Positions 32,932 through 44,153 of a stretch of DNA of 64,000 bases are shown piece after piece. Position 1 is the stretch's first letter, and the number at the start of each line of letters is the position of its first letter. The notes beneath the pieces were generated by a model. It was given only the letters and a program-made list of their open reading frames with translations, was not told the origin of the DNA and searched no databases. The DNA comes from Massarina eburnea CBS 473.64 (Eukaryota > Ascomycota > Dothideomycetes > Pleosporales > Massarinaceae): positions 1,099,153-1,163,152 of the forward strand of contig MU006776.1 in the NCBI GenBank assembly GCA_010093635.1, given 5' to 3'. Position numbers and translations under genes: made by a program.

Positions 32932-35255
32932 ACGAAAACGCAGGCAGGCCGTCCTGTTTGCCCTCTGTCACAGACGGCACCCTGGCCGACCTCGGCACTT
33001 TTCAGCATTTTAGCTGCATAAACACCTCGAGGCTTGAGCATATCCGAGGTCCTCTCGAAACGTGTCCTAAAGTCCACTCCACGGGAGTGGCCGTAGAGGG
33101 AAAGGTGTTCGTATGCGTACGGGTATGGAAACACGGGCATGTTTTCAACTCCAGCTTTCTTGTAGGAGACATGAGATCCTAGCTGGCTCAACGAAGCGGT
33201 GAGCTTACATACACTTGCTCGCAGTTGGTGTTCCGAACAGTCTTATGCTGAAACAGATTGGCGGGGTGCAGTGTCCACGACTTGGGGCCGGTTTACAGAT
33301 GGTGGCCGACGCCCCTTAGAGATCGGGAGAGGAGAGGCTTCCCAGGATCAGGATGCGTGCACTTGGGAGCCAAGGCTTTTGGAACGCACAAGAATCGTGG
33401 CTAGGATTCAGGAACCGGGAACGTCTGCGGTCTGGGTTCCGGGGTGTTGCCTCTTCGCTTGCCAGCAGGCGCGCTACAGGGCAGGGCGTGAGCCTTGCGA
33501 TAGGCCCACACTCCCTCAGACAAGGAAACGGTTGGCACGACATATTGACAGCCGATAGGGCGACTAGACGTCGGAATAGCTGTCGTGCCGGTACATCCGT
33601 CTAGCATCTCGATGAATCAAAGAATGCGGTGGTGAGAGACTCGCCGGGGCTCCAGCAAGCATTTACATACATACACATGTCGGACTCGACGTCAATCGGG
33701 TGATGGGACGAACGGGCGGCTGCGCCTTGACCTTGACTCTCGTCTCTCGGCTCATCCGAGCGATCAGCGGCGAGGGGCGTCGGACACTGCACAGTGCTCC
33801 TGATAGCGATAACTGCGGCCGTACAAGACAAGTCAGCAGCGGACCAAGCGTCGCGCAACGCAGAGTCGGCGCCAGAGGTGGTGTTTGACTTTTCAAAGTG
33901 AATCGCCCGTCGGACGGCGACACCAGGCACCGCCGGCAGGCACTGGCAGACAGACTGTTTCCTTACACGAGACACGCAGCGCCATGGTTCCGCCGAGCAG
34001 TCTCGATGCACAGACAGAGCGCCCACGGCATTCTGGGCGTGTTCAACCTCCAGCGTGCAAGCGTTCACTGTTCACTGCTGTTCCGCATTGAAGACATGTA
34101 CTTACGTACCGCTGGTAAAAGCGCCTTCTCGAACAACGACGTGCTTTATGCGCCAGGACGAACGGTCGTGCGCAGCGAGCGCTAACAGCGATTGGACATG
34201 GCGCCCTCGCAGGCGGTGGGCCAGTGTTTGTGGACGAGCGGTCGCAAAAAAGTCTCCTGAGTCTTGGGACGGCATCATCGTCAGCACCCTGTCGCCCACG
34301 CCCACGCCCACACCCCAAGGCTGGTTCCGACGCCGACCGGCATGCCTCTCTGAGGCGGCTCTCTCGTGCCAGCTCACTACTGCCAGCTGCCGCCCGCTGC
34401 TGCTACTACTGCTGCTACTACTGCCGCTGCTGCTGCTGCCAGAGGGTACCCTCGGCGGGCCTGCAGCGATGCTGCAAGACGCGACGCGCTGTCAACACCT
34501 GCAGCAGCACTCCTGTACTCCTGGCGATGGTGTGGATAGTGTGCAGCCCGCTCAGCAGCACTAGAACTCGCAGCGGAATGTATGCAGGCTGGAGCTGCTC
34601 TGGCGCCAGAAGCTTCGGCCGCCGGTGTGCTAACAAAAGCCCTCTGACGCGTGCACAGACTGGGGCCTGACAGGGGTGCTGCCGCAGCCAAAGCCGGTCT
34701 AGCGCCTCTCCTTGTCGCGAGTCCTTCTAATCTCCCCTTTCGCACCCTCGCCGTACGCTCATTACATCCGTGACTCTCCTCAATTCGGATTTTGCATCGT
34801 CACCTCTCTCGGTCGGTGCGATCTTCGTGACGTTCCCTTTCTTGTCGCTTCTGCAAAGAGCTGCCACTCCTTTCAGCCTTTGCTCACATTCTTTTCACTG
34901 TCCCCCCATTAGGCCCTGCCGTCCACTCCTTAGGATCCCATCCCATTTCCACCTCCCCACCCCGCCTTAGTATCGCCCGCGGCCGATCAGCTTTCGAACA
35001 CTGCTCCACGGACAGCAGCTTTTACGCCCTACCTCTTTATACGTGCGCCTGGACGGTGTCTTTGAGCCCGAGTCGAACGCGGAGCCTACGCTCCTTCGCC
35101 GCCAACCCCGTGGGCAGTCCACTCCAGCTCCTCTATTCGGATACCCACTACTATTACTTCACGACACTTTACGACAATTGATAGACGGACGACCCGCTTG
35201 ACCCCTCCCCTCCCCCATCCCGCTATCCCCACCCCGATCGATAGATATCTGCAAC
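32932..35255. other. 2.3-kb GC-rich upstream region of the homeodomain gene
   Basis: No supported gene, although GC-rich sequence creates open frames on both strands (for example 33601-34068 and 34055-34564) that look like composition artefacts. A CTG/CTA trinucleotide-like repeat lies at about 34397-34440. From about 34720 to 35255 the plus strand is strongly pyrimidine-rich, as in long fungal 5' leaders. The region probably holds the promoter and leader of the homeodomain gene. Confidence 0.5.
34397..34440. repeat. CTG/CTA trinucleotide repeat
   Basis: Imperfect CTG/CTA triplets over about 44 bp in noncoding DNA. Confidence 0.7.
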
Positions 35256-37108
35256 ATGCAGACACCCGAGGAGACGATGCCTGATGGCACGCCCTCACCC
35301 GTCGCCAATGCCTCCACACCCACACATGGCTCGGCCCCGCGACGGCCGCCTCGCAAGAGCACCCTCACCCAGCAACAGAAGAACCAGAAGCGCCAGAGGG
35401 CCACGCAGGACCAGCTCGTCACGCTCGAGGTAGAATTCAACAAGAACCCCACTCCCACGGCCGCCACGCGAGAGAGAATCGCCTCGGAGATCAACATGAC
35501 GGAGCGGTCGGTGCAGATCTGGTTCCAGAACAGGTACGGTCGGACACAGCACGCTGCCATTCCTCGCTAACAACGGGACAGACGCGCGAAGATTAAGAAC
35601 ATTGCGAAAAAGAGCATCGAGAACGGAGACGATTGCAACGACATTCCGGAGTCGATGCGACGCTACCTGGCCCTCCAGGCGATGGAGTCTGGCAAGTCCA
35701 TGGGCACCAGCTTCCTTGGCCGCGCCGGTGGAGCAATGGCCCCGTATGGCAGCGGCATGCTCCTGAACACGGATACCAGCTCTTCCAAAGTCGGTGAGTT
35801 TGCACCTGGATCGAAACATCCTGAATCACTCCGAGTCGCAACTAACCCGTTTCAGTCATTCACCACTTCGCATGTCGCTCACTGAGCATTGGCACTTGGC
35901 GACGCGTTGGCCAGAGTGCCATGGATCTGGTGATCTTTTACTCGCCAGAAAAGGGTTGCGTGACCTACTACATCAACAATGACTCAGCAGGCTACAAGAT
36001 CGAGTACCCCTTCTCGTACATCAAGAACATCACCCTGGAGAATGGAGATATGAACGGAAATGCCGAAGGAGCATCACAGCGCCCGGGAGGACTCATCGTG
36101 GAACTGAACCGACCCCCTAATTTCTTCATGGACTCGTCTGGATCGGGAGGATTCTTCCAGTGCGGCGACTTCACCGAAGAACAACAAGCGTCTCAGATCC
36201 TGGTCCATCACCTAGGCGGACACCCCAAGGTGCTGAGCGGACAGCTCGCAAAGCTCGTGTCGTTGGAATCATTCCAAAACCGACACAACATTTACGACCA
36301 CAATGCCCTCGCAGCCTCAGCTCCCGTGTCGCCCATTGGCCACCGCCCGGCTTCGCAGCCCAACCACCTGGTGCATCCTCACATGGGCATGGGCTTCCAC
36401 GACTCACCCTTTGCTCCCGGCGGTCTCCATGCTCGTGGCCACAAGCGCCAGCGAAGTCGTTCGGTGCCTGTTGCAGTCGACTTCTCGCTTCTGCGAAACC
36501 CGATGCCTTCCTTCCTTATCCAGCCGGAACCCTCACCATACTCACCTAACCCCGACATCTACGCGCCTGTGGCCCAAAGCACACCTGGGCCCGTGGGACC
36601 CCACCTTAGCATCGACACTTCAGCGGGATACGGAATGGAATATCGACAATATCCAATGTCAGCAACAACGGCCAACTCGCCTTCCGAGTTCGGTACGCCA
36701 GCTTTCTTCACATCGGGACCCCCGAATGACAGTGTGCCTGCGTCGAACTTTGGACACCATTACAACATCCCTCCCTACATGCATACGCCTATGGGACCTC
36801 CTCCCCATTCGGCGGCACCATCTTCCATGTCGTCGGTTGGCCATCCTGACCCGATCATCGCCAACCAGTCTCCGCCGCTTAGCTCTTTCGGACGAGATAG
36901 CTCTGCAGACGTTTACCCGATGTCGCAAGATCACGGCATGTCAGACGAAGCGCTGCAGATGACGGACATGTACGCAAAGCAAAACCTGAATATGCCATTC
37001 CGGTCTCCACTCATGGAGGAGCACGTGGAAGACATGGATATGCAGAATCTGGTATCTTTCGGGTCGATGGATCCGGCAAGTCTGTCGCCCGAGAATTCGC
37101 ACATGTGA
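35256..37108 (+). CDS. homeodomain transcription factor (Htf1/MoHox2/Phx1-like)
   Basis: Exons 35256-35533, 35582-35793 and 35856-37108 encode 580 aa. The homeodomain spans about residues 38-98 (QQQKNQKRQRATQDQLVTL ... SVQIWFQNRRAKIKN). The first intron splits it inside WFQNR/RAK. Downstream is a conserved region (about 160-275: RSLSIGTWRRVGQSAMDLV, SPEKGCVTYYINNDSAGYKI, FFQCGDFTEEQQASQILVHHL) seen in fungal Phx1/Htf1 proteins. The C-terminus is Pro/Ser/Met-rich and probably an activation region. In other ascomycetes, orthologues govern conidiophore or conidium formation; here that is inference. A basic HKRQRSR cluster near residue 345 could be a second nuclear signal. Confidence 0.87.
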
Positions 37109-38925
37109 TGAAGCAGTATTGCATATTTCCTTGTCTTTTCGACTCTGTTCAAATAATCGTTGTTGATTTCAGACGAGAGCAGGCTTCGGGCGCAGACCAA
37201 GGGCTCGTCGGAGGGTCTTGCACTTGCGGCTCTGGCCCACATTTCACACGAAGTGTCATACGACTTTTTCACTGCATACTTGGCTCGAATCACTCCACAT
37301 ACTGCATCCTCGACATATATTTTCTCTCCGGCTCTCTTTTCTCCGCGACACGGGTGTCCAATCAACCATTACCCACTCCCAGCCCGTAACGCCAGTTGAA
37401 CGAGCACCATAAAGGAGCGGGATTCAACGGCGTTGCCAGGTTCGGATCGGCGGGGGGGCCTCTTGTCATATCATATCATCGGAGGCAGACTGGTCGAACC
37501 TGAGCTGTCCCCTCCTCCTTGTGAAAGGGGACCGTCGGGCGACAGCCGCACAGGTGTTGTAAGGACGGCGAGGAGTACGGACCCATTTTTTTGTCGGGAG
37601 TTTCTGCGTTCATTGTTGGCTTTTACAGGTGTCGCTTTTCATTGCTTGGCCAACTTCATCTCTCCTCTTCTTTCCTGCGTGCGGATCAGTCTTCTTTTAG
37701 CTTTAGCAGTTTTTTTGATTTGTTTCCTTTGTTGCATTTGCCGAAGGGCAAGGCGAAAGGAGAAGATGGCCGAGGAATCTTCGGGGAGTTGAAATATGGC
37801 ATGATAGGACCGCTGTGCGGGCTGGAAGCTTCAAAGGGTCTTGTTTTTTACACTGGGGATATCGGTTACCTACACACTCAACAGAGAGTTTAACAAATTC
37901 CAAACAACGAAGCGCAGCGTGATGGCGAGCTAACAGGACTAGTCATGGCTGTATACCGACATGGCGACACGCAGACTCCAGAGCTACTAGCTGGCGGCAG
38001 ACGGGCTGACGGCGCATCTAGGCTATGGCACTGTCGTCGCCTTACGGGTCCACACGTGTCGCTCGATGGGACCCGATGACATTTGACGTTTGTTTGATAC
38101 TCCCGACATTACTCGGAGCAGTGCACATCTGTCTGGGGGAGGCTCGTGGTGCTGAAGGGACGGGATACCCTCGACTCGAAGGCGGGCGACGTGACCGGCC
38201 ACCGGCCACCTGGCCACCTCGGGGGGTCGGCATCGGAGGAGCGATAGGAGCGATAGGAGCGATCGGCGCGCGCAGCAGGTGCACGGGCCGTGACTGGCAG
38301 CACTGGCAGGAACAGCCCCTGACGCTCGGGTTCGCTAGGGAGAGCCACGGAGCTCAACGGGTGGCAACTTGTCCGTTTTGTGCTTGTGCAATTTCATTAG
38401 CCCTGCCCAACCATCGCAATTTGGGCTCCTAAAAAGAGTCCTACCCCCTACCTAGCAGAGCAGCCCGTGTCTTGTGTCTCTTGTGTCTTTGTGACTTGTC
38501 GTGAGAACTGCCTGCCCGTTGCACTCCACCTCCCCCCCCAGAGCGCCGTGGCTTCTGCATCTCAACGTCAAGCCCATCGCTAGCGCCTGCCAACGCTCGC
38601 AGCAGCAGAGCAGCCTTGCCCGTCCCGCCTGCGCCACGGGACACGGGAAGCCCAGCGCGTCTACCACGCCGAAATATAATCTCCATAATCATTGTTGTGA
38701 GCGCAAGCTCACCCACACGCCACGCCTGAGCACCCCCAAGAGCCGCCTGCCTTGATCGGTCTGCCTGTCGATCGCTCCTGCTCTCCGCATCCGTCGCAGC
38801 TTCCCATCCGGCTGTCCCCGGCTGCCGAATCAGCCCACCACGACCGGCACGAACTGCACGAACAGCACGAACACAGCAGCATCCCGCCGCCGGCCTCCAA
38901 TTCCCACCGCCGCACCGTATCTGCA
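37109..38925. other. 1.8-kb intergenic region, homeodomain 3' flank and LCB2 leader
   Basis: No supported gene. Open frames here start with TTG or lack family content. A 9-bp GGAGCGATA motif is repeated three times at about 38236-38262. A CACGAAC-containing short repeat at about 38841-38875 is read through by an ATG-less extension of the LCB2 frame. Confidence 0.5.
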
Positions 38926-40914
38926 ATGCCTACTCGAACCATCAACCCGTTCGCCTCCAACTCCCCCACCTCCACTCCCTCGCTCGACGTCCTGAACGAG
39001 AAGAGAGAGCAGCCGCGCCGCACGTCCTTCACCAAGGGAAACAAATTCACGGCTCTGTTCGGCGGCAGCACCCCGAGGTCACGGAGCGAGGCTGCTGTTC
39101 TGCGGGAAGCCCTGGTAGCCCAGCAGCAGGCCCTTCTCGACTCCCCTTCGCCATCCTCCGCCCCCCTCCCCACCATCAACCTTGTGTCTGCCACCGCCGA
39201 AAAGATGCCTACAGAACAAAAGACGCTCTTCCAGCCCCCCGATATGGAGGAAGAGCGTCGAATTGCACGCATGCACGCACAGTTCGGGCCCTTGAACTCG
39301 CAGAGCCACCGCTATGTCAGCAAGTTTGAGGGCGAGTTTGGGGACCCGGTCGAGGATGAGCCGCCGTATTACTTCCTTCTTACCACCTACATCAGCTACT
39401 TAATCCTAATTGTCTTCGGACACGTACGAGACTTCTTTGGCAAGCGCTTCCGAAAGGCCCACTATAGCCATTTGGCCGAGCGGGATGGATATGCCCCGCT
39501 GAACAGTGATTTCGACAATTTCTATACGAGGAGATTGAAGATGAGGCTCAACGACTGCTTCTCGAGGCCCATCATTGGTGTTCCGGGACGTTTCATCACA
39601 CTCTTGGACCGCACCTCCAACGACGGCAACTACACCTTCAAACTCACCGGCACTTCCACCGAAACCTTGAACATGAGCTCCTACAACTACCTTGGCTTTG
39701 CCCAATCCGAGGGTCCTTGTGCCGATTCTGCGGAGCAGGCCATTCGCAAGTACGGAATCTCCATGGCCAGCCCACGCGCCGATGCCGGAACTTCGGAATT
39801 GACTCTGGAGGTCGAGGACCTGATCGCTAGGTTCGTTGAGAAACCCGCCGCCATGGTCTTCTCCATGGGCTTCGTGACGAATGCTACCGTCTTCTCCACC
39901 ATTCTTGGAAAAGGCTGCCTCCTGCTTTCAGACGAGCTGAACCACTCCTCCATCCGATTCGGATCTCGCCTTTGTGGATGTATGATAAGCACGTTCAAGC
40001 ACAACGACATGCGAGAGCTCGAGAAGACACTTCGTGAGGCCATCTCCCAGGGTCAGCCTCGCACTCACCGTCCCTGGAAGAAGATCGTGGTCGCAGTCGA
40101 AGGTCTCTACTCCATGGAAGGCACCATGTGCAACCTGCCAGCACTCGTTGAGCTCAAGCAAAAGTACAAGTTCAACCTGTTCGTCGATGAGGCTCACTCA
40201 ATCGGCGCCGTTGGCCCCCGTGGACGCGGTGTATGTGACTTCTTCGACATTGATCCTTCCGAAATTGATATCCTAATGGGCACGCTCACCAAGTCTTTCG
40301 GCGCCAATGGTGGGTACCTCGCGGCCGACGAGCACATCATTCGGAGCATGAAGACACAAAACGCTGCCATGTTGTTCGCCGAAACCCCAACTCCCCCAGT
40401 CCTCGTCCAGATCGCATCAGCACTCCGTATCATCAGCGGCGAGCTTGTACCTGGCCAGGGTGAAGAGCGACTACAACGCTTGATCTTCAACTCAAGGTAC
40501 CTTCGTCTCGGTCTCAAGCGATTGGGCTTCATTGTCTATGGCCACGACGATTCACCCATCATCCCCGTCATGCTCTACAACCCCGCGAAAATGCCCGCCT
40601 TTTCCCACGAGATGCTCAAGCGCAAGATCTCGGTCGTCGTTGTCGGTTATCCCGCTACACCTCTGGTATCCTCACGAGCGCGTTTCTGTATTTCAGCAGC
40701 ACACAACAAAGACGATCTCGACCGCATGCTCGCGGCTTGCGACGAAATCGGCGATCTGCTCCAGCTCAAGTTCAGCAGCGGCGTTGCTGGTGGTGCGGAC
40801 CGCGAGGAGATCGTTTCGCAAGATAACGAGGGCGCTCTCGTCAAGGCTCCCAGGTGGAAGCTTGAGGATGTGATCAAGAGGGGCGTCGAGGATGTGCAAT
40901 TCCCGCTGCAATAG
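38926..40914 (+). CDS. LCB2: serine palmitoyltransferase subunit Lcb2
   Basis: A single exon encodes 662 aa from ATG 38926. The frame is open about 170 nt further upstream, but without ATG. The N-terminal about 135 residues are low-complexity Ser/Thr/Pro. A membrane helix follows at about 147-166 (YYFLLTTYISYLILIVFGHV), then the alpha-oxoamine synthase domain: MSSYNYLGFA, SPRADAGTSELTLEVED, HNDMRELEK, EGLYSMEGTMCNLP, VDEAHSIGAVGPRGRG and GTLTKSFGANGGY, where Lys456 should bind PLP. With Lcb1 in the ER membrane it condenses serine and palmitoyl-CoA, the first step of sphingolipid synthesis. The family usually has 560-670 aa, so the N-terminal extension is at the long end. Confidence 0.94.
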   Translation: MPTRTINPFASNSPTSTPSLDVLNEKREQPRRTSFTKGNKFTALFGGSTPRSRSEAAVLREALVAQQQALLDSPSPSSAPLPTINLVSATAEKMPTEQKTLFQPPDMEEERRIARMHAQFGPLNSQSHRYVSKFEGEFGDPVEDEPPYYFLLTTYISYLILIVFGHVRDFFGKRFRKAHYSHLAERDGYAPLNSDFDNFYTRRLKMRLNDCFSRPIIGVPGRFITLLDRTSNDGNYTFKLTGTSTETLNMSSYNYLGFAQSEGPCADSAEQAIRKYGISMASPRADAGTSELTLEVEDLIARFVEKPAAMVFSMGFVTNATVFSTILGKGCLLLSDELNHSSIRFGSRLCGCMISTFKHNDMRELEKTLREAISQGQPRTHRPWKKIVVAVEGLYSMEGTMCNLPALVELKQKYKFNLFVDEAHSIGAVGPRGRGVCDFFDIDPSEIDILMGTLTKSFGANGGYLAADEHIIRSMKTQNAAMLFAETPTPPVLVQIASALRIISGELVPGQGEERLQRLIFNSRYLRLGLKRLGFIVYGHDDSPIIPVMLYNPAKMPAFSHEMLKRKISVVVVGYPATPLVSSRARFCISAAHNKDDLDRMLAACDEIGDLLQLKFSSGVAGGADREEIVSQDNEGALVKAPRWKLEDVIKRGVEDVQFPLQ

Positions 40915-43900
40915 AGGGACGGTACGGCCTAGCGACAGAACGTGACATGACTTTGGAAGCGGAACGGACGGGCAGCGAGGATTCAAAAAGTGAGGCGAGT
41001 CCTCGCGTCCCTCGAATCCCTCGAATCCCGCTTGCCCATCTCCGCGCGATTTTTGAGGAAAAGACGGGTCGGGGAATTAGAGCGGGACGAAGGTGTGGGT
41101 GCGTAGGCTTCTGAGTCGCTGCCCCATATTCTCGGTGAGACATTGAGGGTCCTGTGAATACGAAGATTGCCCGGTTGCCTGCTCGGTTTACCGAGACCCA
41201 AGCCCTGCTCCGGTTTCTACATCACGTCTTGTTACGTTTGCATCGATTGACATTTCCAGCATAGTTTCTTTTCTTATTTGTACGATAACAACTTCATACC
41301 CTCGCTGTACCACCTTTTATCTGCTCTTTCAATCATATTTTTAGCATGATTAGACTCAAACCACCCTCGGGCTAGAGTTGTTCGCTTCTGTCCCTCTTCG
41401 GTGTAGGGCGAGATCCTGTTTTATTCCCTTCCCTTCTTCTGATGAGTACAGCGAGTGGCAATGGTAATGTGGATGGGTGTATATAGATGACGGTATGAGG
41501 TGAATGGGTAGGAGTGAATGAAGATGTCGACGTAATATTGTGTGCAATCTGGCTATACTATGGCCTTCTCGGTTCGAGTGATAATGTTCCCTCGTATGTT
41601 CGGGGCTTGATGCGGTAGTCCTTTTTGCCTAGCTGCATCTATTTCAATACCTATGTTGGATAGAAGGTTGCTTTCTGTGCGCGGGTCGATAGCAGACCAC
41701 ACCATGTCGTACTGTCGTTGAGCTAGACTTGGCCACAAATGAGGAGTTGGCGTAACAGCGAGATTTGCGAGGCTGACTTTGATAACAAGGCAGTCGTACT
41801 CTTGCTCAAGGTGTTGGGGAAACCACCGGGTACGAGCGTTGGTAACAAAGATCGGGCTTGAGGTTCCAGATCAACCAGAGTAGATGCTCGATCATGGAAG
41901 CAACGGAGCTACAACCTGCAGTGCTGCAGGTCATGTACGGCAACACTGGATGTGGCTGCGATCATCGCCACCGTCCGGTGAGGGCGTAAGCTTGCCTGTG
42001 ACGGGAGAAGGCAGTGCGGGGTCAAAGACGCGTATTCGGAATGTAGCGTGTGCGACCAAAAGAAACACAGAGGCGGCTATGCGTGCATGGCCTGACAATA
42101 TGTGCAACGATACATGGTTTAGATAGCATGGAGACACCATTGCACATGATGGTGAGGCTTAAGTAGTGTTGCCTTGTAGTTGTGTAGAAGGTATCAGTCT
42201 CAGACGGTATAAAGGATAGCACTGGTTAGCTGTTGGTGTGATGTTGGTCGAAACAGACCTGATACAGACGTGTGTGAAGTCCAAATAACGTTTGTTCAGA
42301 TTGGCGTTGCTTTTGTCCAGGCGAGTTAATAATGTTGTCATAAGCTCGGAGCTAAAAGTTCATTTTCACGTCCAAAACGTGGTGGCTCTTGTAAGTATAG
42401 CATGAAGCTTTTTAGTTGTGGGATCATCCCTGGAGCTCCAACGTAGCATCGCCAGAATGGTGATGAGCACGATATAACGCCCGTTATTTTGCTTGTGCTG
42501 TTGCTTATATTCGAATAGCAGCCAAGAGTCAAACGGCATCATACAAATCTTGGATTGTGTTATACAACCGTAGTCGAGATCGTTGTAGCAAACATCAGCT
42601 AGTCAAGGAGTGGTGCCTGTGTCCATGGCGTAAAACCAAAGCAGGTTACTGCTGGTGACTGATTCGGCTTCTTTGTCGAATTATCAGATCGAGGTTGAAA
42701 CCTGCAGTGCATCCATTATCGATTAGTCAAAGGGCCACCGGATGGATAATAATAGTGGCGAAGAGGACGACTCGCCCCGTCCGGTGGAAGTCAGCCCGTT
42801 TATCATCTCAACCGTGAGAATGCAAGCCGGAAAAGGCTTCCAGTAGTAGCAGTCAAGGGCGATCGACCCTATAGCGTGCAGCCTTCCCTCCGAACTCATA
42901 ACCATTATCGAATGAGGTGTCGACTTGGTGAGCAAGGCTGAAGCAACAATATATGGTTCGATGGGAAGGTTGGGTCATGTCCGGTGTAGTCGGCCCTGCA
43001 TGCAGTTGGTTACCCCGTCTCGAATCAACCGCTGAGATGGTTATTGGTGGTGATGGAGGTCTGATACTGGACAGCATGACGAGGTGCAGATACCGCAAGG
43101 TGAGGTTGAAGTTTCGGATAGCTACATCGCGAGACGAAGGCCGCTAGTGAATATAAGGGCTTACTGCCAATCAGCCGGATGCAGCTAGAATTACGAGTAT
43201 GTGTGTCGTCCTGCTGTTCACAAATGCCATTTGAAGGACGCTGAGCTGGTCGGAGCTGTCAGCCGGAGTGGCACTGCGCATATCAGAATTGAGGGACTCA
43301 GAGGACAACACACGCAATAGTAGGCGTCCTGCGATAGCTTGCTAATGGTATGTTATCTTGTCCTCACTGCTGAAATGAGATAGATGGTGGGAAGCTCCAA
43401 GGAGCTAACGTACATGTTCAGCGCCGTCGCTAGCGTGAACACCGGTTTGCGGCAATGCAGGCGTTCACGTTCGCGTCTCTCCATTCACGCCCATCCAGTT
43501 TCCCATGTCTAGACTCGCCACCGCCCGCTAATCGTATGTTTATCTTGCAGTCCAGTCAAACATATGCGTCGTGCACGAGAGACGCCCAGGGATCATCTAC
43601 CTGCAGCCTGCAGGAGGGACAAAGCTATCAATAAACGCCTGTCTGCCGTAGCTACATCGTCAGCTCTCTGTAGATAGATTGTCTCATCCGGTGAGTTTTG
43701 GAGCCTCAGCCTTGTACCAGTAGCACAGTTTCTCTGCGCATTTGCCTTCTTTTCCTCGCTTGGCCACCCCCCCCGAATGGCTGCGGCCGGTGAACTCAGG
43801 ACCAACACATACACAGGGCTTTGGTGTGAGGCCTCGTGAAGGACCAATAATTCTACATTTGAATCACACATTCTGCTCGGGATTGCTTGTGGTCTTTATG

Positions 43901-44153
43901 TACGTGCATGCATGCACGTCGCTCGCTCAATCTGTAACGGATCGTAGTACTCTAGCATGCTAGCTGGCGTGTGGCGAGACTGACAACAAGAGTTGGGTCA
44001 AGTATATAGTTCTGTAGAGAGCCCAGGTCTGTCTGATTTTCAAGGACAAAGCTTACTGCTGTTATGTCTTCTTGCCCCATGAATTGAATTGCATACACTC
44101 TTTGCTCCCTGACGATACGCCTCAAATATCATACTGCAACCCCAAGCGTCACC
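40915..44153. other. 3.2-kb gene-free region
   Basis: The longest stretch without a supported gene outside the transposon. Frames are short on both strands (under 100 codons) and none resembles a family. The composition is near the window average, with no AT-rich RIP signature, inverted repeats or TIRs recognised by eye. It could hold an untranslated RNA, a long promoter for the downstream repeat-rich gene, or decayed sequence. Confidence 0.5.

Noticed and set aside
33199..34745. Several 90-170 codon frames on both strands upstream of the homeodomain gene
   Set aside because: GC-rich DNA with few stops. The frames overlap one another on both strands, lack family resemblance and contain the CTG repeat.
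37433..37792. 119-codon plus-strand frame with a hydrophobic segment
   Set aside because: It starts only with TTG, lies in the 3' flank of the homeodomain gene and has no recognisable domain beyond a T-rich hydrophobic run.
38752..38925. 58-residue N-terminal extension of Lcb2
   Set aside because: In frame but without ATG; first codon TTG. The sequence is Pro/Ser/His-rich leader with short repeats, so translation is placed at ATG 38926.
41571..41590. GGTTCGAG sequence resembling a tRNA T-loop
   Set aside because: Flanking bases do not form the T stem, and no acceptor or anticodon arm could be found. The same holds for TCGAACC matches on the other strand at 4765 and 37493.
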